This document shows positions 50,611 through 62,220 of a DNA stretch of 64,000 bases, piece after piece (the stretch's first letter is position 1; every line of letters starts with the position of its first letter). The stretch lies in the NCBI GenBank assembly GCA_947462335.1, contig OX381710.1, forward strand, positions 62,925,303-62,989,302. The letters run 5' to 3'. Origin of the DNA: Harmothoe impar. Its lineage: Eukaryota > Annelida > Polychaeta > Phyllodocida > Polynoidae. The position numbers were made by a program, and so were the translations under genes. The notes below the pieces were generated by a model that was not told where the DNA came from, searched no databases, and saw only the letters and a list, made by a program, of their open reading frames with translations.

Positions 50611-53600
50611 ATGCAGAGGTTAACCGAGGAATTTGGTGTCAGGGGGATAGAGCTCAACAGCAGCAGGGGTATGGAGATATGGGGATTCGGTGGAAATCTC
50701 GGTACAGCAGAGGTAACGCTGGAGCAGCGCCTGCTCGTGAAAATAGCACATGGCCCAGCTGTGCTAGGGCACTGCCACCTGGAGGTGGAATTACAATGGC
50801 CAACATGTGCACAGTGGCAGTCAAAGGACAGAACAGAGCCGTGGAAGCCATGGCCTTCGGGAGCTCTCTGGTTCTCACATCCTTATGTGGAAACTGAAAC
50901 ACCACAGGAAAGGTGTCCCATGCTTTAGACCAAACAGCAACTCTTTATTCAGTTTCCAAAACACTTCTAGATCATCAAAACCCATACATGCATTGAGGAA
51001 ACACCTCATGTTATAATCTAGGATTGAGAAGACAATCTTGAAACGTGATAAAACGTGCAACCAGAGTGCCATAATGTGGCTGCATGTCTCAGAAACTGCT
51101 AGTGGTGGCATCTGGTGTCAAAACCATGAACTAGAGGATCATTATTGATGCAGAGGTTAACCGAGGAATTTGGTGTCCGGGGGATAGAGCTCAACAGCAG
51201 CAGGGGTATGGAGATATGGGGATTCGGTGGAAATCTCGGTACGGCAGAGGTAACGCTGGAGCAGCGCCTGCTCTTGAAAATAGCACATGGCCCAGCTGTG
51301 CTCGGGCATTGCCACCTTGAGGTGGAATTACAATGGCCAACATGTGCACAGTGGCAGCCAAAGGACAGAGCAGAGCCCTGGAAGCCATGGCCTTCGGGAG
51401 CTCTCTGGTTCTCACATCCTTATGTGGAAACTGATACACCACAAGAAAGGTGTCCCATGCTTTAGGCCAAACAGCAACTCTTTATTCAGTTTCCAAAACA
51501 CTTCTAGATCATCAGAGCCCATACATGCATTCAGGAAACACCTCATGTTATAATCTAGGATTGAGAAGACAATCTTGAAACGTGATAAAACGTGCAACCG
51601 GAGTGCCATAATGTGGCTGCATGTCTCAGAAACTGCTAGTGGTGGCATCTGGTGTCAAAACCATGTACTAGAGGATCATTCAGATGCAGAGGTTAACCGA
51701 GGAATTTGGTGTCAGGGGGATAGAGCTCAACAGCAGCAGCGGTATGGAGATATGGGGATTCGGTGGAAATCTCGGTACAGCAGAGGTAACGCTGGAGCAG
51801 CGCCTGCTCGTGAAAATAGCACATGGCCCAGCTGTGCTAGGGCACTGCCACCTGGAGGTGGAATTACAATGGCCAACATGTGCACAGTGGCAGTCAAAGG
51901 ACAGAACAGAGCCGTGGAAGCCATGGCCTTCGGGAGCTCTCTGGTTCTCACATCCTTATGTGGAAACTGAAACACCACAGGAAAGGTGTCCCATGCTTTA
52001 GACCAAACAGCAACTCTTTATTCAGTTTCCAAAACACTTCTAGATCATCAAAACCCATACATGCATTGAGGAAACACCTCATGTTATAATCTAGGATTGA
52101 GAAGACAATCTTGAAACGTGATAAAACGTGCAACCGGAGTGCCATAATGTGGCTGCATGTCTCAGAAACTGCTAGTGGTGGCATCTGGTGTCAAAACCAT
52201 GAACTAGAGGATCATTATTGATGCAGAGGTTAACAGAGGAATTTGGTGTCCGGGGGATAGAGCTCAACAGCAGCAGGGGTATGGAGATATGGGGATTCGG
52301 TGGAAATCTCGGTACGGCAGAGGTAACGCTGGAGCAGCGCCTGCTCGTGAAAATAGCACATGGCCCAGCTGTGCTCGGGCACTGCCACCTGGAGGTGGAA
52401 TTACAATGGCCAATGTGTGCACAGTGGCAGCCAAAGGACAGAGCAGAGCCCTGGAAGCCATGGCCTTCGGGAGCTCTCTGGTTCTCACATCCTCATGTGG
52501 AAACTGAAACACCACAGGAAAGGTGTCCCATGCTTTAGGCCCAACAGCAACTCTTTATTCAGTTTCCAAAACACTTCTAGATCATCAGAGCCCATACATG
52601 CATTGAGGAAACACCTCATGTTATAATCTAGGATTGAGAAGACAATCTTCAAACGTGATAAAACGTGCAACTGGAGTGCCATAATGTGGCTGCATGTCTC
52701 AGAAACTGCTAGTGGTGGCATCTGGTGTCAAAACCATGTACTAGAGGATCATTCAGATGCAGAGGTTAACGGAGGAATTTGGTGTCCGGGGGATAGAGCT
52801 CAACAGCAGCAGTGGTATGGAGATATGGGGATTCGGTGGAAATCTCGGTACAGCAGAGGTAACGCTGGAGCAGCGCCTGCTCGTGAAAATAGCACATGGC
52901 CCAGCTGTGCTCAGGCACTGCCACCTGGAGGTGGAATTACAATGGCCAACATGTGCACAGTGGCAGCCAAAGGACAGAGCAGAGCCCTGGAAGCCATGAC
53001 CTTCGGGAGCTCTCTGGTTCTCACATCCTTATGTGGAAACTGAAACACCACAAGAAAGGTGTCCCATGCTTTAGGCCCAACAGCAACTCTTTATTCAGTT
53101 TCCAAAACACTTCTAGATCATCAGAGCCCATACATGCATTGAGGAAACACCTCATGTTATAATCTAGGATTGAGAAGACAATCTTGAAACGTGATAAAAC
53201 GTGCAACCGGAGTGCCATAATGTGGCTGCATGTCTCAGAAACTGCTAGTGGTGGCATCTGGTGTCAAAACCATGAACTAGAGGATCATTATTGATGCAGA
53301 GGTTAACAGAGGAATTTGGTGTCCGGGGGATAGAGCTCAACAGCAGCAGGGGTATGGAGATATGGGGATTCAGTGGAAATCTCGGTACGGCAGAGGTAAC
53401 GCTGGAGCAGCGCCTGCTCGTGAAAATAGCACATGGCCCAGCTGTGCTCGGGCATTGCCACCTTGAGGTGGAATTACAATGGCCAACATGTGCACAGTGG
53501 CAGCCAAAGGACAGAGCAGAGCCCTGGAAGCCATGGCCTTCGGGAGCTCTCTGGTTCTCACATCCTTATGTGGAAACTGATACACCACAAGAAAGGTGTC

Positions 53601-55977
53601 CCATGCTTTAGGCCAAACAGCAACTCTTTATTCAGTTTCCAAAACACTTCTAGATCATCAGAGCCCATACATGCATTCAGGAAACACCTCATGTTATAAT
53701 CTAGGATTGAGAAGACAATTTTCAAACGTGATAAAACGTGCAACCGGAGTGCCATAATGTGGCTGCATGTCTCAGAAACTGCTAGTGGTGGCATCTGGTG
53801 TCAAAACCATGTACTAGAGGATCATTCAGATGCAGAGGTTAACCGAGGAATTTGGTGTCAGGGGGATAGAGCTCAACAGCAGCAGGGGTATGGAGATATG
53901 GGGATTCGGTGGAAATCTCGGTACAGCAGAGGTAACGCTGGAGCAGCGCCTGCTCGTGAAAATAGCACATGGCCCAGCTGTGCTAGGGCACTGCCACCTG
54001 GAGGTGGAATTACAATGGCCAACATGTGCACAGTGGCAGTCAAAGGACAGAACAGAGCCGTGGAAGCCATGGCCTTCGGGAGCTCTCTGGTTCTCACATC
54101 CTTATGTGGAAACTGAAACACCACAGGAAAGGTGTCCCATGCTTTAGACCAAACAGCAACTCTTTATTCAGTTTCCAAAACACTTCTAGATCATCAAAAC
54201 CCATACATGCATTGAGGAAACACCTCATGTTATAATCTAGGATTGAGAAGACAATCTTGAAACGTGATAAAACGTGCAACCGGAGTGCCATAATGTGGCT
54301 GCATGTCTCAGAAACTGCTAGTGGTGGCATCTGGTGTCAAAACCATGAACTAGAGGATCATTATTGATGCAGAGGTTAACAGAGGAATTTGGTGTCCGGG
54401 GGATAGAGCTCAACAGCAGCAGGGGTATGGAGATATGGGGATTCGGTGGAAATCTCGGTACGGCAGAGGTAACGCTGGAGCAGCGCCTGCTCGTGAAAAT
54501 AGCACATGGCCCAGCTGTGCTCGGGCACTGCCACCTGGAGGTGGAATTACAATGGCCAATGTGTGCACAGTGGCAGCCAAAGGACAGAGCAGAGCCCTGG
54601 AAGCCATGGCCTTCGGGAGCTCTCTGGTTCTCACATCCTCATGTGGAAACTGAAACACCACAGGAAAGGTGTCCCATGCTTTAGGCCCAACAGCAACTCT
54701 TTATTCAGTTTCCAAAACACTTCTAGATCATCAGAGCCCATACATGCATTCAGGAAATACCTCATGTTATAATCTAGGATTGAGAAGACAATCTTCAAAC
54801 GTGATAAAACGTGCAACCGGAGTGCCATAATGTGGCTGCATGTCTCAGAAACTGCTAGTGGTGGCATCTGGTGTCAAAACCATGTACTAGAGGATCATTC
54901 AGATGCAGAGGTTAACGGAGGAATTTGGTGTCCGGGGGATAGAGCTCAACAGCAGCAGGGGTATGGAGATATGGGGATTCGGTGGAAATCTCGGTACAGC
55001 AGAGGTAACGCTGGAGCAGCGCCTGCTCGTGAAAATAGCACATGGCCCAGCTGTGCTCAGGCACTGCCACCTGGAGGTGGAATTACAATGGCCAACATGT
55101 GCACAGTGGCAGCCAAAGGACAGAGCAGAGCCCTGGAAGCCATGACCTTCGGGAGCTCTCTGGTTCTCACATCCTTATGTGGAAACTGAAACACCACAAG
55201 AGAGGTGTCCCATGCTTTAGGCCCAACAGCAACTCTTTATTCAGTTTCCAAAACACTTCTAGATCATCAGAGCCCATACATGCATTGAGGAAACACCTCA
55301 TGTTATAATCTAGGATTGAGAAGACAATCTTGAAACGTGATAAAACGTGCAACCGGAGTGCCATAATGTGGCTGCATGTCTCAGAAACTGCTAGTGGTGG
55401 CATCTGGTGTCAAAACCATGAACTAGAGGATCATTATTGATGCAGAGGTTAACAGAGGAATTTGGTGTCCGGGGGATAGAGCTCAACAGCAGCAGGGGTA
55501 TGGAGATATGGGGATTCGGTGGAAATCTCGGTACGGCAGAGGTAACGCTGGAGCAGCGCCTGCTCGTGAAAATAGCACATGGCCCAGCTGTGCTCGGGCA
55601 TTGCCACCTTGAGGTGGAATTACAATGGCCAACATGTGCACAGTGGCAGCCAAAGGACAGAGCAGAGCCCTGGAAGCCATGGCCTTCGGGAGCTCTCTGG
55701 TTCTCACATCCTTATGTGGAAACTGATACACCACAAGAAAGGTGTCCCATGCTTTAGGCCCAACAGCAACTCTTTATTCAGTTTCCAAAACACTTCTAGA
55801 TCATCAGAGCCCATACATGCATTGAGGAAACACCTCATGTTATAATCTAGGATTGAGAAGACAATCTTCAAACGTGATAAAACGTGCAACCGGAGTGCCA
55901 TAATGTGGCTGCATGTCTCAGAAACTGCTAGTGGTGGCATCTGGTGTAAAAAAACCATGAACTAGAGGATCATTCAG
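50611..55977 (+). repeat. Higher-order block 5: alternating Q/M dimers and a 4-mer of 2146 bp
   Basis: From 50611 the order becomes Q, M', Q, M, X, M', Q, M, X, M'. M' monomers (GGCATTGCCACCTTGAGG and AACTGATACACC) start at 51148, 53294 and 55440, spaced 2146 bp (two 536-bp plus two 537-bp monomers). X monomers at 52757 and 54903 carry GAAGCCATGACC. Confidence 0.9.
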
Positions 55978-56121
55978 ATGCAGAGGTTAACCGAGGAATT
56001 TGGTGTCCGGGCTATAGAGCTCAACAGCAGCAGGGGTATGGAGATATGGGGATTCGGTGGAAATCTCGGTACGGCAGAGGTAACGCTGGAGCAGCGCCTG
56101 CTCGTGAAAATAGCACATGGC
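55978..56121 (+). repeat. Satellite monomer cut by an insertion
   Basis: This monomer ends at GCACATGGC (offset 144) and the array resumes at ACATGGCCCAGC (57923). The preceding monomer contains a small insertion, GGTGTAAAAAAACC in place of GGTGTCAAAACC, near 55946. Confidence 0.9.
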
Positions 56122-56763
56122 TAGGGTGTTCCATCTGAAATTAATTTATTGTCTCAACTAAATGTAAATAGCAGACTTGATAGAGAAGACATGTAGTAAT
56201 CCAATGTAAGAAACAAAATAATGATATCTTTAAGGGGAGATGTGTAAGAGCCAATGGAAGTTGAGAATGCTCCTATATTATTACCCCTGCTGGTCTGTAT
56301 GTAGGCTATTAGGTTGGAGGCACCTATACTCAGGTACAGTGGGGCCTGCAGTGTGGTGAGTAACCCCTCATGCATGCAGTTATACACACTGGGAGTGGAA
56401 AATACATAAAATCAAAATTCTAATATATCATTGTGTAAATGGACTAGGCATTTAATTATTTCACTGACATATTATATGAGTCAGTGCTTTTCAGGGTATA
56501 TAGCACAGATGTTTGTTCTTTAAGGGATTAATAGTGTAAATGTGACCATGACTAAGCTTAACCTCAGGAACAGGCATCGATAACTTTTGAAAATTTATTA
56601 GATGGATTCCCTTACTTAATAGCATAGGTCACAACAGTTAGATGAACATTTATGTTCAACTTAATATTTCCATGTCTTGAGGCTCTTTTAAATATGTTTT
56701 TTTGCTAAATATATTTAACCATTGGTAATATTAAAAGTGTTCATTCAGTGGGATATTTAACCA

Positions 56764-56883
56764 ATAATGTATGAATATCACCGAACGCGGGGTGTGTATA
56801 CTTGAATAACGAACCGAGGTGCGTAGCACCGAGGTTTGTTATTCATGAATACACACCCCAAGTTCGGTGATATTCATATATTA
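56764..56883. repeat. 120-bp near-perfect hairpin
   Basis: The left arm 56764-56814 and right arm 56833-56883 pair over about 51 positions with few mismatches, for example TATGAATATCACCGAAC on the left against its complement on the right. The loop itself contains GGTGC and GCACC pairing. Stable enough to extrude as a cruciform or form a long hairpin RNA. Confidence 0.85.
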
Positions 56884-57165
56884 TTAGGTTTATTATACGA
56901 TATTCCCATTCAAATGTCTTTAATTACCTTATATGAGTCCTAATTTGGCCATTTTGAAGGATTATTGACTGAATATCACTCGTACGCCAGTAGCGCCATG
57001 TTGTTTTGATATCCCACCAACCCTGCTCGCTGATTGGTGGAGCCTGGTGACGTCATAACCTCAATCTCCAACACTGAGTTCAACATAGAATTTGTGAGGG
57101 GGCCAGCTTGGGGCTATGTTATATGCTAACCAGCGTTTCCCTCCGCATTCACCACAGCCGAATAG

Positions 57166-57225
57166 GCATGGCAGCTAGCGTCTCCGCCTCACACACCAAG
57201 GGTACCCGGATCGATCCTGGGTGGA
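57166..57225 (+). repeat. tRNA-like SINE head 1
   Basis: A-box-like TGGCAGCTAGCG at 57169-57180. A T-arm of correct geometry lies at 57204-57222: stem ACCCGG with CTGGGT (one G-T pair) and 7-nt loop ATCGATC. No full acceptor stem, so a pseudo-tRNA or SINE head. Confidence 0.45.
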
Positions 57226-57470
57226 AACGAAACTTTTTCAAAATGCCTATTTGTATGTGAAAAAAAATCCCTAGAATTATTTTAACGAAAGGCTAAGTAA
57301 AGTCCAACTTCTACCTTTATAGTAAAAAAGAAATTAGAAAAAAATTTGGATTTTCAAAGAAACTATACCAAAAAATGCCTTTTCTTCTGTAACTCGGTAA
57401 ATAATGGTCCTACAGGGCTGGAAATCCGCCTGTAGACTCCTTGTTTCGCCACCTACCCCTACCAGCGCCT

Positions 57471-57535
57471 TCACGGCGTGGTGGTTAGCACATCGGACTT
57501 CAAGTCTTGATGTAGCGTGTTCGAGTCTCCATAGA
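57471..57535 (+). repeat. tRNA-like SINE head 2
   Basis: D-arm-like GTGGTTAGCACATCGG at 57481-57496, an anticodon-arm-like GACTTCAAGTC, and B box TGTTCGAGTCTCC at 57518-57530. Spacing fits a tRNA, but T-stem pairing is weak and the acceptor stem is not closed. Best read as a tRNA-derived SINE or tRNA pseudogene. Confidence 0.5.
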
Positions 57536-57563
57536 ACCTCTGATTTTATGGCTGCCGATTCCC

Positions 57564-57652
57564 ATTCAGAATCGTTCTGATATTCAGGATATCAGAACGA
57601 TTCTGAATTCCCCATTCAGAATCGTTCGGATATCCAGAATATCAGAACGATT
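57564..57652. repeat. Two tandem copies of a 45-bp palindrome
   Basis: First copy: perfect 20-bp arms at 57564-57583 (ATTCAGAATCGTTCTGATAT) and 57589-57608 around TCAGG. The second copy starts at 57614 with the same left arm except one base (TTCGG) and ends near 57652. The word ATATCAGAACG recurs once more near 57682. Confidence 0.85.
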
Positions 57653-58199
57653 TCACCCCCCCAAGTGTGCGCTATGCAGGAATATCAGAACGCGAATATC
57701 ACCTAAAATGGACGGTGTGCGCCCATATCGTATAATAAGCCCCAATATCTTTAGAATGATCCTGCACTGTATATTTTACTGTTGAATACATATTCTCTTC
57801 CTGACATCACATTGACTGAGGTGGTGCATACTGCTCCTACTGAAACTCTATGTGCCACGCAGGGCCTACTCATGCAGTGCTACCCTGTGGGTACACGGCT
57901 GTGCGACCTATGTAACTACCTAACATGGCCCAGCTGTGCTCAGGCACTGCCACCTGGAGGTGGAATTACAATGGCCAACATGTGCACAGTGGCAGCCAAA
58001 GGACAGAGCAGAGCCCTGGAAGCCATGGCCTTTGGGAGCTCTCTGGTTCTCACATCCTTATGTGGAAACTGAAACACCACAGGAAAGGTGTCCCATGCTT
58101 TAGGCCAAACAGCAACTCTTTATTCAGTTTCCAAAACACTTCTAGATCATCAAAACCCATACATGCATTGAGGAAACACCTCATGTTATAATCTAGGAT

Positions 58200-59392
58200 T
58201 GAGAAGACAATCTTCAAATGTGATGCAAAGTGCAACCAGAGTGCCATAATGTGGCTGCATGTCTCAGAAACTGCTAGTGGTGGCATCTGGTGTCAAAACC
58301 ATGTACTAGAGGATCATTCAGATGTAAAGGTTAACGGAGGAATTTGGTGTCCTGGGGATGGAGCTAACAGCAGTGGGGGTATAGAGATGTGGGGATTCGG
58401 TGGAAATCTTGGTACGGCAGAGGTAACCCTGGAGCAGGACCTGCCCATGAAAATAGCACATGGCCAAGCTGTGCTCGGGCACTGCCACCTGGAGGTGGAA
58501 GTACAATGGCCAACGTGTGCACAGTGGCAGCCAAAGGACAGAGCAGAGCCCTGGAAGCCATGGCCTTCGGGAGCTCTCTGGTTCTCACATCCTTATGTGG
58601 AAACTGAAACACCACAGGAAAGGTGTCCCATGCTTTAGGCCAAACAGCAACTCTTTATTCAGTTTCCAAAATACTTCTAGATCATCAAAACCCATACATG
58701 CATTGAGGAAACACCTCATGTTATAATCTAGGATTGAGAAGACAATCTTAAAATGTGATGCAAAGTGCAACCAGAGTGCCATAATGTGGCTGCATGTCTC
58801 AGAGACTGCTAGTGATGGCATCTGGTGTCAAAACCATGTACTAGAGGATCATTCAGATGCAGAGGTTAACGGAGGAATTTGGTGTCCGTGGGATGGAGCT
58901 AAACAGCAGTGGGGGTATAGAGATGTGGGGATTCGGTGGATATCTTGGTAAGGCAGAGGTAACTCTGCAGCAGGACCTGCCCATGAAAATAGCACATGGC
59001 CAAGCTGTGCTCGGGCACTGCCACCTGGAGGCAGAATTAAAATGGCCAACATGTGCACAGTGGCAGCCAAAGGACAGAGCAGAGCCCTGGAAGCCATGGC
59101 CTTCGGGAGCTCTCTGGTTCTCACATCCTTATGTGGAAACTGAAACACCACAAGAAAGGTGTCCCATGCTTGAGGCCCAACAGCAACTCTTTATTCAGTT
59201 TCCAAAACACTTCTAGATCATCAGAGCCCATACATGCATTGAGGAAACACCTCATGTTATAATCTAGGATTGAGAAGACAATCTTGAAACGTGATAAAAC
59301 GTGCAACCGGAGTGCCATAATGTGGCTGCATGTCTCAGAAACTGCTAGTGGTGGCATCTGGTGTCAAAACCATGAACTAGAGGATCATTCAG
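58200..59392 (+). repeat. Diverged satellite subfamily
   Basis: Monomers at 58321 and 58857, and again around 62075, 62738 and 63811, carry CAGTGGGGGTATAGAGATG in place of CAGCAGGGGTATGGAGATA, CAGGACCTGCCCATG in place of CAGCGCCTGCTCGTG, and in most cases AATGTGATGCAAAGTGC in place of AACGTGATAAAACGTGC. They keep the 536-bp spacing. These are an older or separately homogenised branch. Confidence 0.88.
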
Positions 59393-61538
59393 ATGCAGAG
59401 GTTAACGGAGGAATTTGGTGTCCGGGGGATAGAGCTCAACAGCAGCAGGGGTATGGAGATATGGGGATTCGGTGGAAATCTCGGTACAGCAGAGGTAACG
59501 CTGGAGCAGCGCCTGCTCGTGAAAATAGCACATGGCCCAGCTGTGCTCAGGCACTGCCACCTGGAGGTGGAATTACAATGGCCAACATGTGCACAGTGGC
59601 AGCCAAAGGACAGAGCAGAGCCCTGGAAGCCATGACCTTCGGGAGCTCTCTGGTTCTCACATCCTTATGTGGAAACTGAAACACCACAAGAAAGGTGTCC
59701 CATGCTTAAGGCCCAACAGCAACTCTTTATTCAGTTTCCAAAACACTTCTAGATCATCAGAGCCCATACATGCATTGAGGAAACACCTCATGTTATAATC
59801 TAGGATTGAGAAGACAATCTTGAAACGTAATAAAACGTGCAACCGGAGTGCCATAATGTGGCTGCATGTCTCAGAAACTGCTAGTGGTGGCATCTGGTGT
59901 CAAAACCATGAACTAGAGGATCATTATTGATGCAGAGGTTAACAGAGGAATTTGGTGTCCGGGGGATAGAGCTCAACAGCAGCAGGGGTATGGAGATATG
60001 GGGATTCGGTGGAAATCTCGGTACGGCAGAGGTAACGCTGGAGCAGCGCCTGCTCGTGAAAATAGCACATGGCCCAGCTGTGCTCCGGCATTGCCACCTT
60101 GAGGTGGAATTACAATGGCCAACATGTGCACAGTGGCAGCCAAAGGACAGAGCAGAGCCCTGGAAGCCATGGCCTTCGGGAGCTCTCTGGTTCTCACATC
60201 CTTATGTGGAAACTGAAACACCACAAGAAAGGTGTCCCATGCTTGAGGCCCAACAGCAACTCTTTATTCAGTTTCCAAAACACTTCTAGATCATCAGAGC
60301 CCATACATGCATTGAGGAAACACCTCATGTTATAATCTAGGATTGAGAAGACAATCTTGAAACGTGATAAAACGTGCAACCGGAGTGCCATAATGTGGCT
60401 GCATGTCTCAGAAACTGCTAGTGGTGGCATCTGGTGTCAAAACCATGAACTAGAGGATCATTCAGATGCAGAGGTTAACGGAGGAATTTGGTGTCCGGGG
60501 GATAGAGCTCAACAGCAGCAGGGGTATGGAGATATGGGGATTCGGTGGAAATCTCGGTACAGCAGAGGTAACGCTGGAGCAGCGCCTGCTCGTGAAAATA
60601 GCACATGGCCCAGCTGTGCTCAGGCACTGCCACCTGGAGGTGGAATTACAATGGCCAACATGTGCACAGTGGCAGCCAAAGGACAGAGCAGAGCCCTGGA
60701 AGCCATGACCTTCGGGAGCTCTCTGGTTCTCACATCCTTATGTGGAAACTGAAACACCACAAGAAAGGTGTCCCATGCTTAAGGCCCAACAGCAACTCTT
60801 TATTCAGTTTCCAAAACACTTCTAGATCATCAGAGCCCATACATGCATTGAGGAAACACCTCATGTTATAATCTAGGATTGAGAAGACAATCTTGAAACG
60901 TAATAAAACGTGCAACCGGAGTGCCATAATGTGGCTGCATGTCTCAGAAACTGCTAGTGGTGGCATCTGGTGTCAAAACCATGAACTAGAGGATCATTAT
61001 TGATGCAGAGGTTAACAGAGGAATTTGGTGTCCGGGGGATAGAGCTCAACAGCAGCAGGGGTATGGAGATATGGGGATTCGGTGGAAATCTCGGTACGGC
61101 AGAGGTAACGCTGGAGCAGCGCCTGCTCGTGAAAATAGCACATGGCCCAGCTGTGCTCCGGCATTGCCACCTTGAGGTGGAATTACAATGGCCAACATGT
61201 GCACAGTGGCAGCCAAAGGACAGAGCAGAGCCCTGGAAGCCATGGCCTTCGGGAGCTCTCTGGTTCTCACATCCTTATGTGGAAACTGAAACACCACAAG
61301 AAAGGTGTCCCATGCTTTAGGCCAAACAGCAACTCTTTATTCAGTTTCCAAAACACTTCTAGATCATCAGAGCCCATACATGCATTGAGGAAACACCTCA
61401 TGTTATAATCTAGGATTGAGAAGACAATCTTCAAACGTGATAAAACGTGCAACCGGAGTGCCATAATGTGGCTGCATGTCTCAGAAACTGCTAGTGGTGG
61501 CATCTGGTGTCAAAACCATGAACTAGAGGATCATTCAG
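59393..61538 (+). repeat. Higher-order dimer of 1073 bp, two copies
   Basis: Monomers at 59393 (536 bp) and 59930 (537 bp, ATTATTGATG type) are repeated at 60466 and 61003. Private marks include CATGCTTAAGGCC, GAAACGTAATAAAACG and GTGCTCCGGCATTGCC, each present once per dimer. Confidence 0.93.
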
Positions 61539-62220
61539 ATGCAGAGGTTAACCGAGGAATTTGGTGTCCGGGCTATAGAGCTCAACAGCAGCAGGGGTAT
61601 GGAGATATGGGGATTCGGTGGAAATCTCGGTACGGCAGAGGTAACGCTGGAGCAGCGCCTGCTCGTGAAAATAGCACATGGCCCAGCTGTGCTCAGGCAC
61701 TGCCACCTGGAGGTGGAATTACAATGGCCAACGTGTGCACAGTGGCAGCCAAAGGACAGAGCAGAGCCCTGGGAGCCATGGCCTTTGGGAGCTCTCTGGT
61801 TCTCACATCCTTATGTGGAAACTGAAACACCACAGGAAAGGTGTCCCATGCTTTAGGCCAAACAGCAACTCTTTATTCAGTTTCCAAAACACTTCTAGAT
61901 CATCAAAACCCATACATGCATTGAGGAAACACCTCATGTTATAATCTAGGATTGAGAAGACAATCTTCAAATGTGATGCAAAGTGCAACCAGAGTGCCAT
62001 AATGTGGCTGCATGTCTCAGAAACTGCTAGTGGTGGCATCTGGTGTCAAAACCATGTACTAGAGGATCATTCAGATGTAGAGGTTAACGGAGGAATTTGG
62101 TGTCCTGGGGATGGAGCTAACAGCAGTGGGGGTATAGAGATGTGGGGATTCGGTGGAAATCTTGGTACGGCAGAGGTAACCCTGGAGCAGGACCTGCCCA
62201 TGAAAATAGCACATGGCCAA

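Larger units (their letters stand above)
13076..56121 (+). repeat. 536-bp satellite array, main segment, about 80 monomers
   Basis: A head-to-tail array of one monomer, all in the same orientation. I number monomers from the first base of ATGCAGAGG. Starts recur every 536 bp, for example 13455, 13991, 14527, 15063, 15599. A 537-bp variant recurs regularly; it carries ATTATAGATG or ATTATTGATG where others have ATTCAGATG. Monomers differ by small numbers of substitutions, so homogenisation is strong. The monomer is close to balanced in base composition and has stop-poor stretches in several frames. It contains no recognisable transposon end, RNA gene or protein domain. Nothing shows whether the array is centromeric, subtelomeric or interstitial. 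The satellite family itself is not one I recognise. Confidence 0.98.
56890..57738. repeat. Inner inverted-repeat pair, possible nested element
   Basis: TTATTATACGATAT at 56890-56903 is inverted as ATATCGTATAATAA at 57725-57738. The short flanking bases also match in part (GGTT/GGCT outside, CCC/GGG inside). This could delimit a nested non-autonomous transposon of about 850 bp that carries the two tRNA-like segments. Confidence 0.45.
56122..57922. mobile_element. 1.8-kb insertion in the satellite with 7-bp target duplication
   Basis: The non-satellite sequence is bounded by ACATGGC on both sides (56115-56121 and 57923-57929), a target-site duplication of a site present once in the monomer. 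Ends are TAGGGTGTTCC on the left and, read inward from the right, TTAGGTAGTTAC, so a short imperfect terminal repeat is possible. An 8-bp duplication with one mismatch is also conceivable, which would suit the hAT superfamily. No transposase-like frame exists, so the element is non-autonomous or composite. It contains a 120-bp hairpin, two tRNA-like heads, a doubled palindrome and an inner inverted pair TTATTATACGATAT (56890-56903 and 57725-57738). Confidence 0.75.
57923..62220 (+). repeat. 536-bp satellite array, second segment
   Basis: The array resumes in register after the 1.8-kb insertion. Starts: 58321, 58857, 59393, 59930, 60466, 61003, 61539, 62075. It mixes consensus-like monomers with a diverged subfamily. 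Confidence 0.97.

Noticed and set aside
57471..57535. Functional tRNA gene
   Set aside because: B box and D-arm-like parts are present, but the acceptor stem does not close and the T-stem is weak. It lies inside a mobile element, so a SINE head or pseudogene is likelier.
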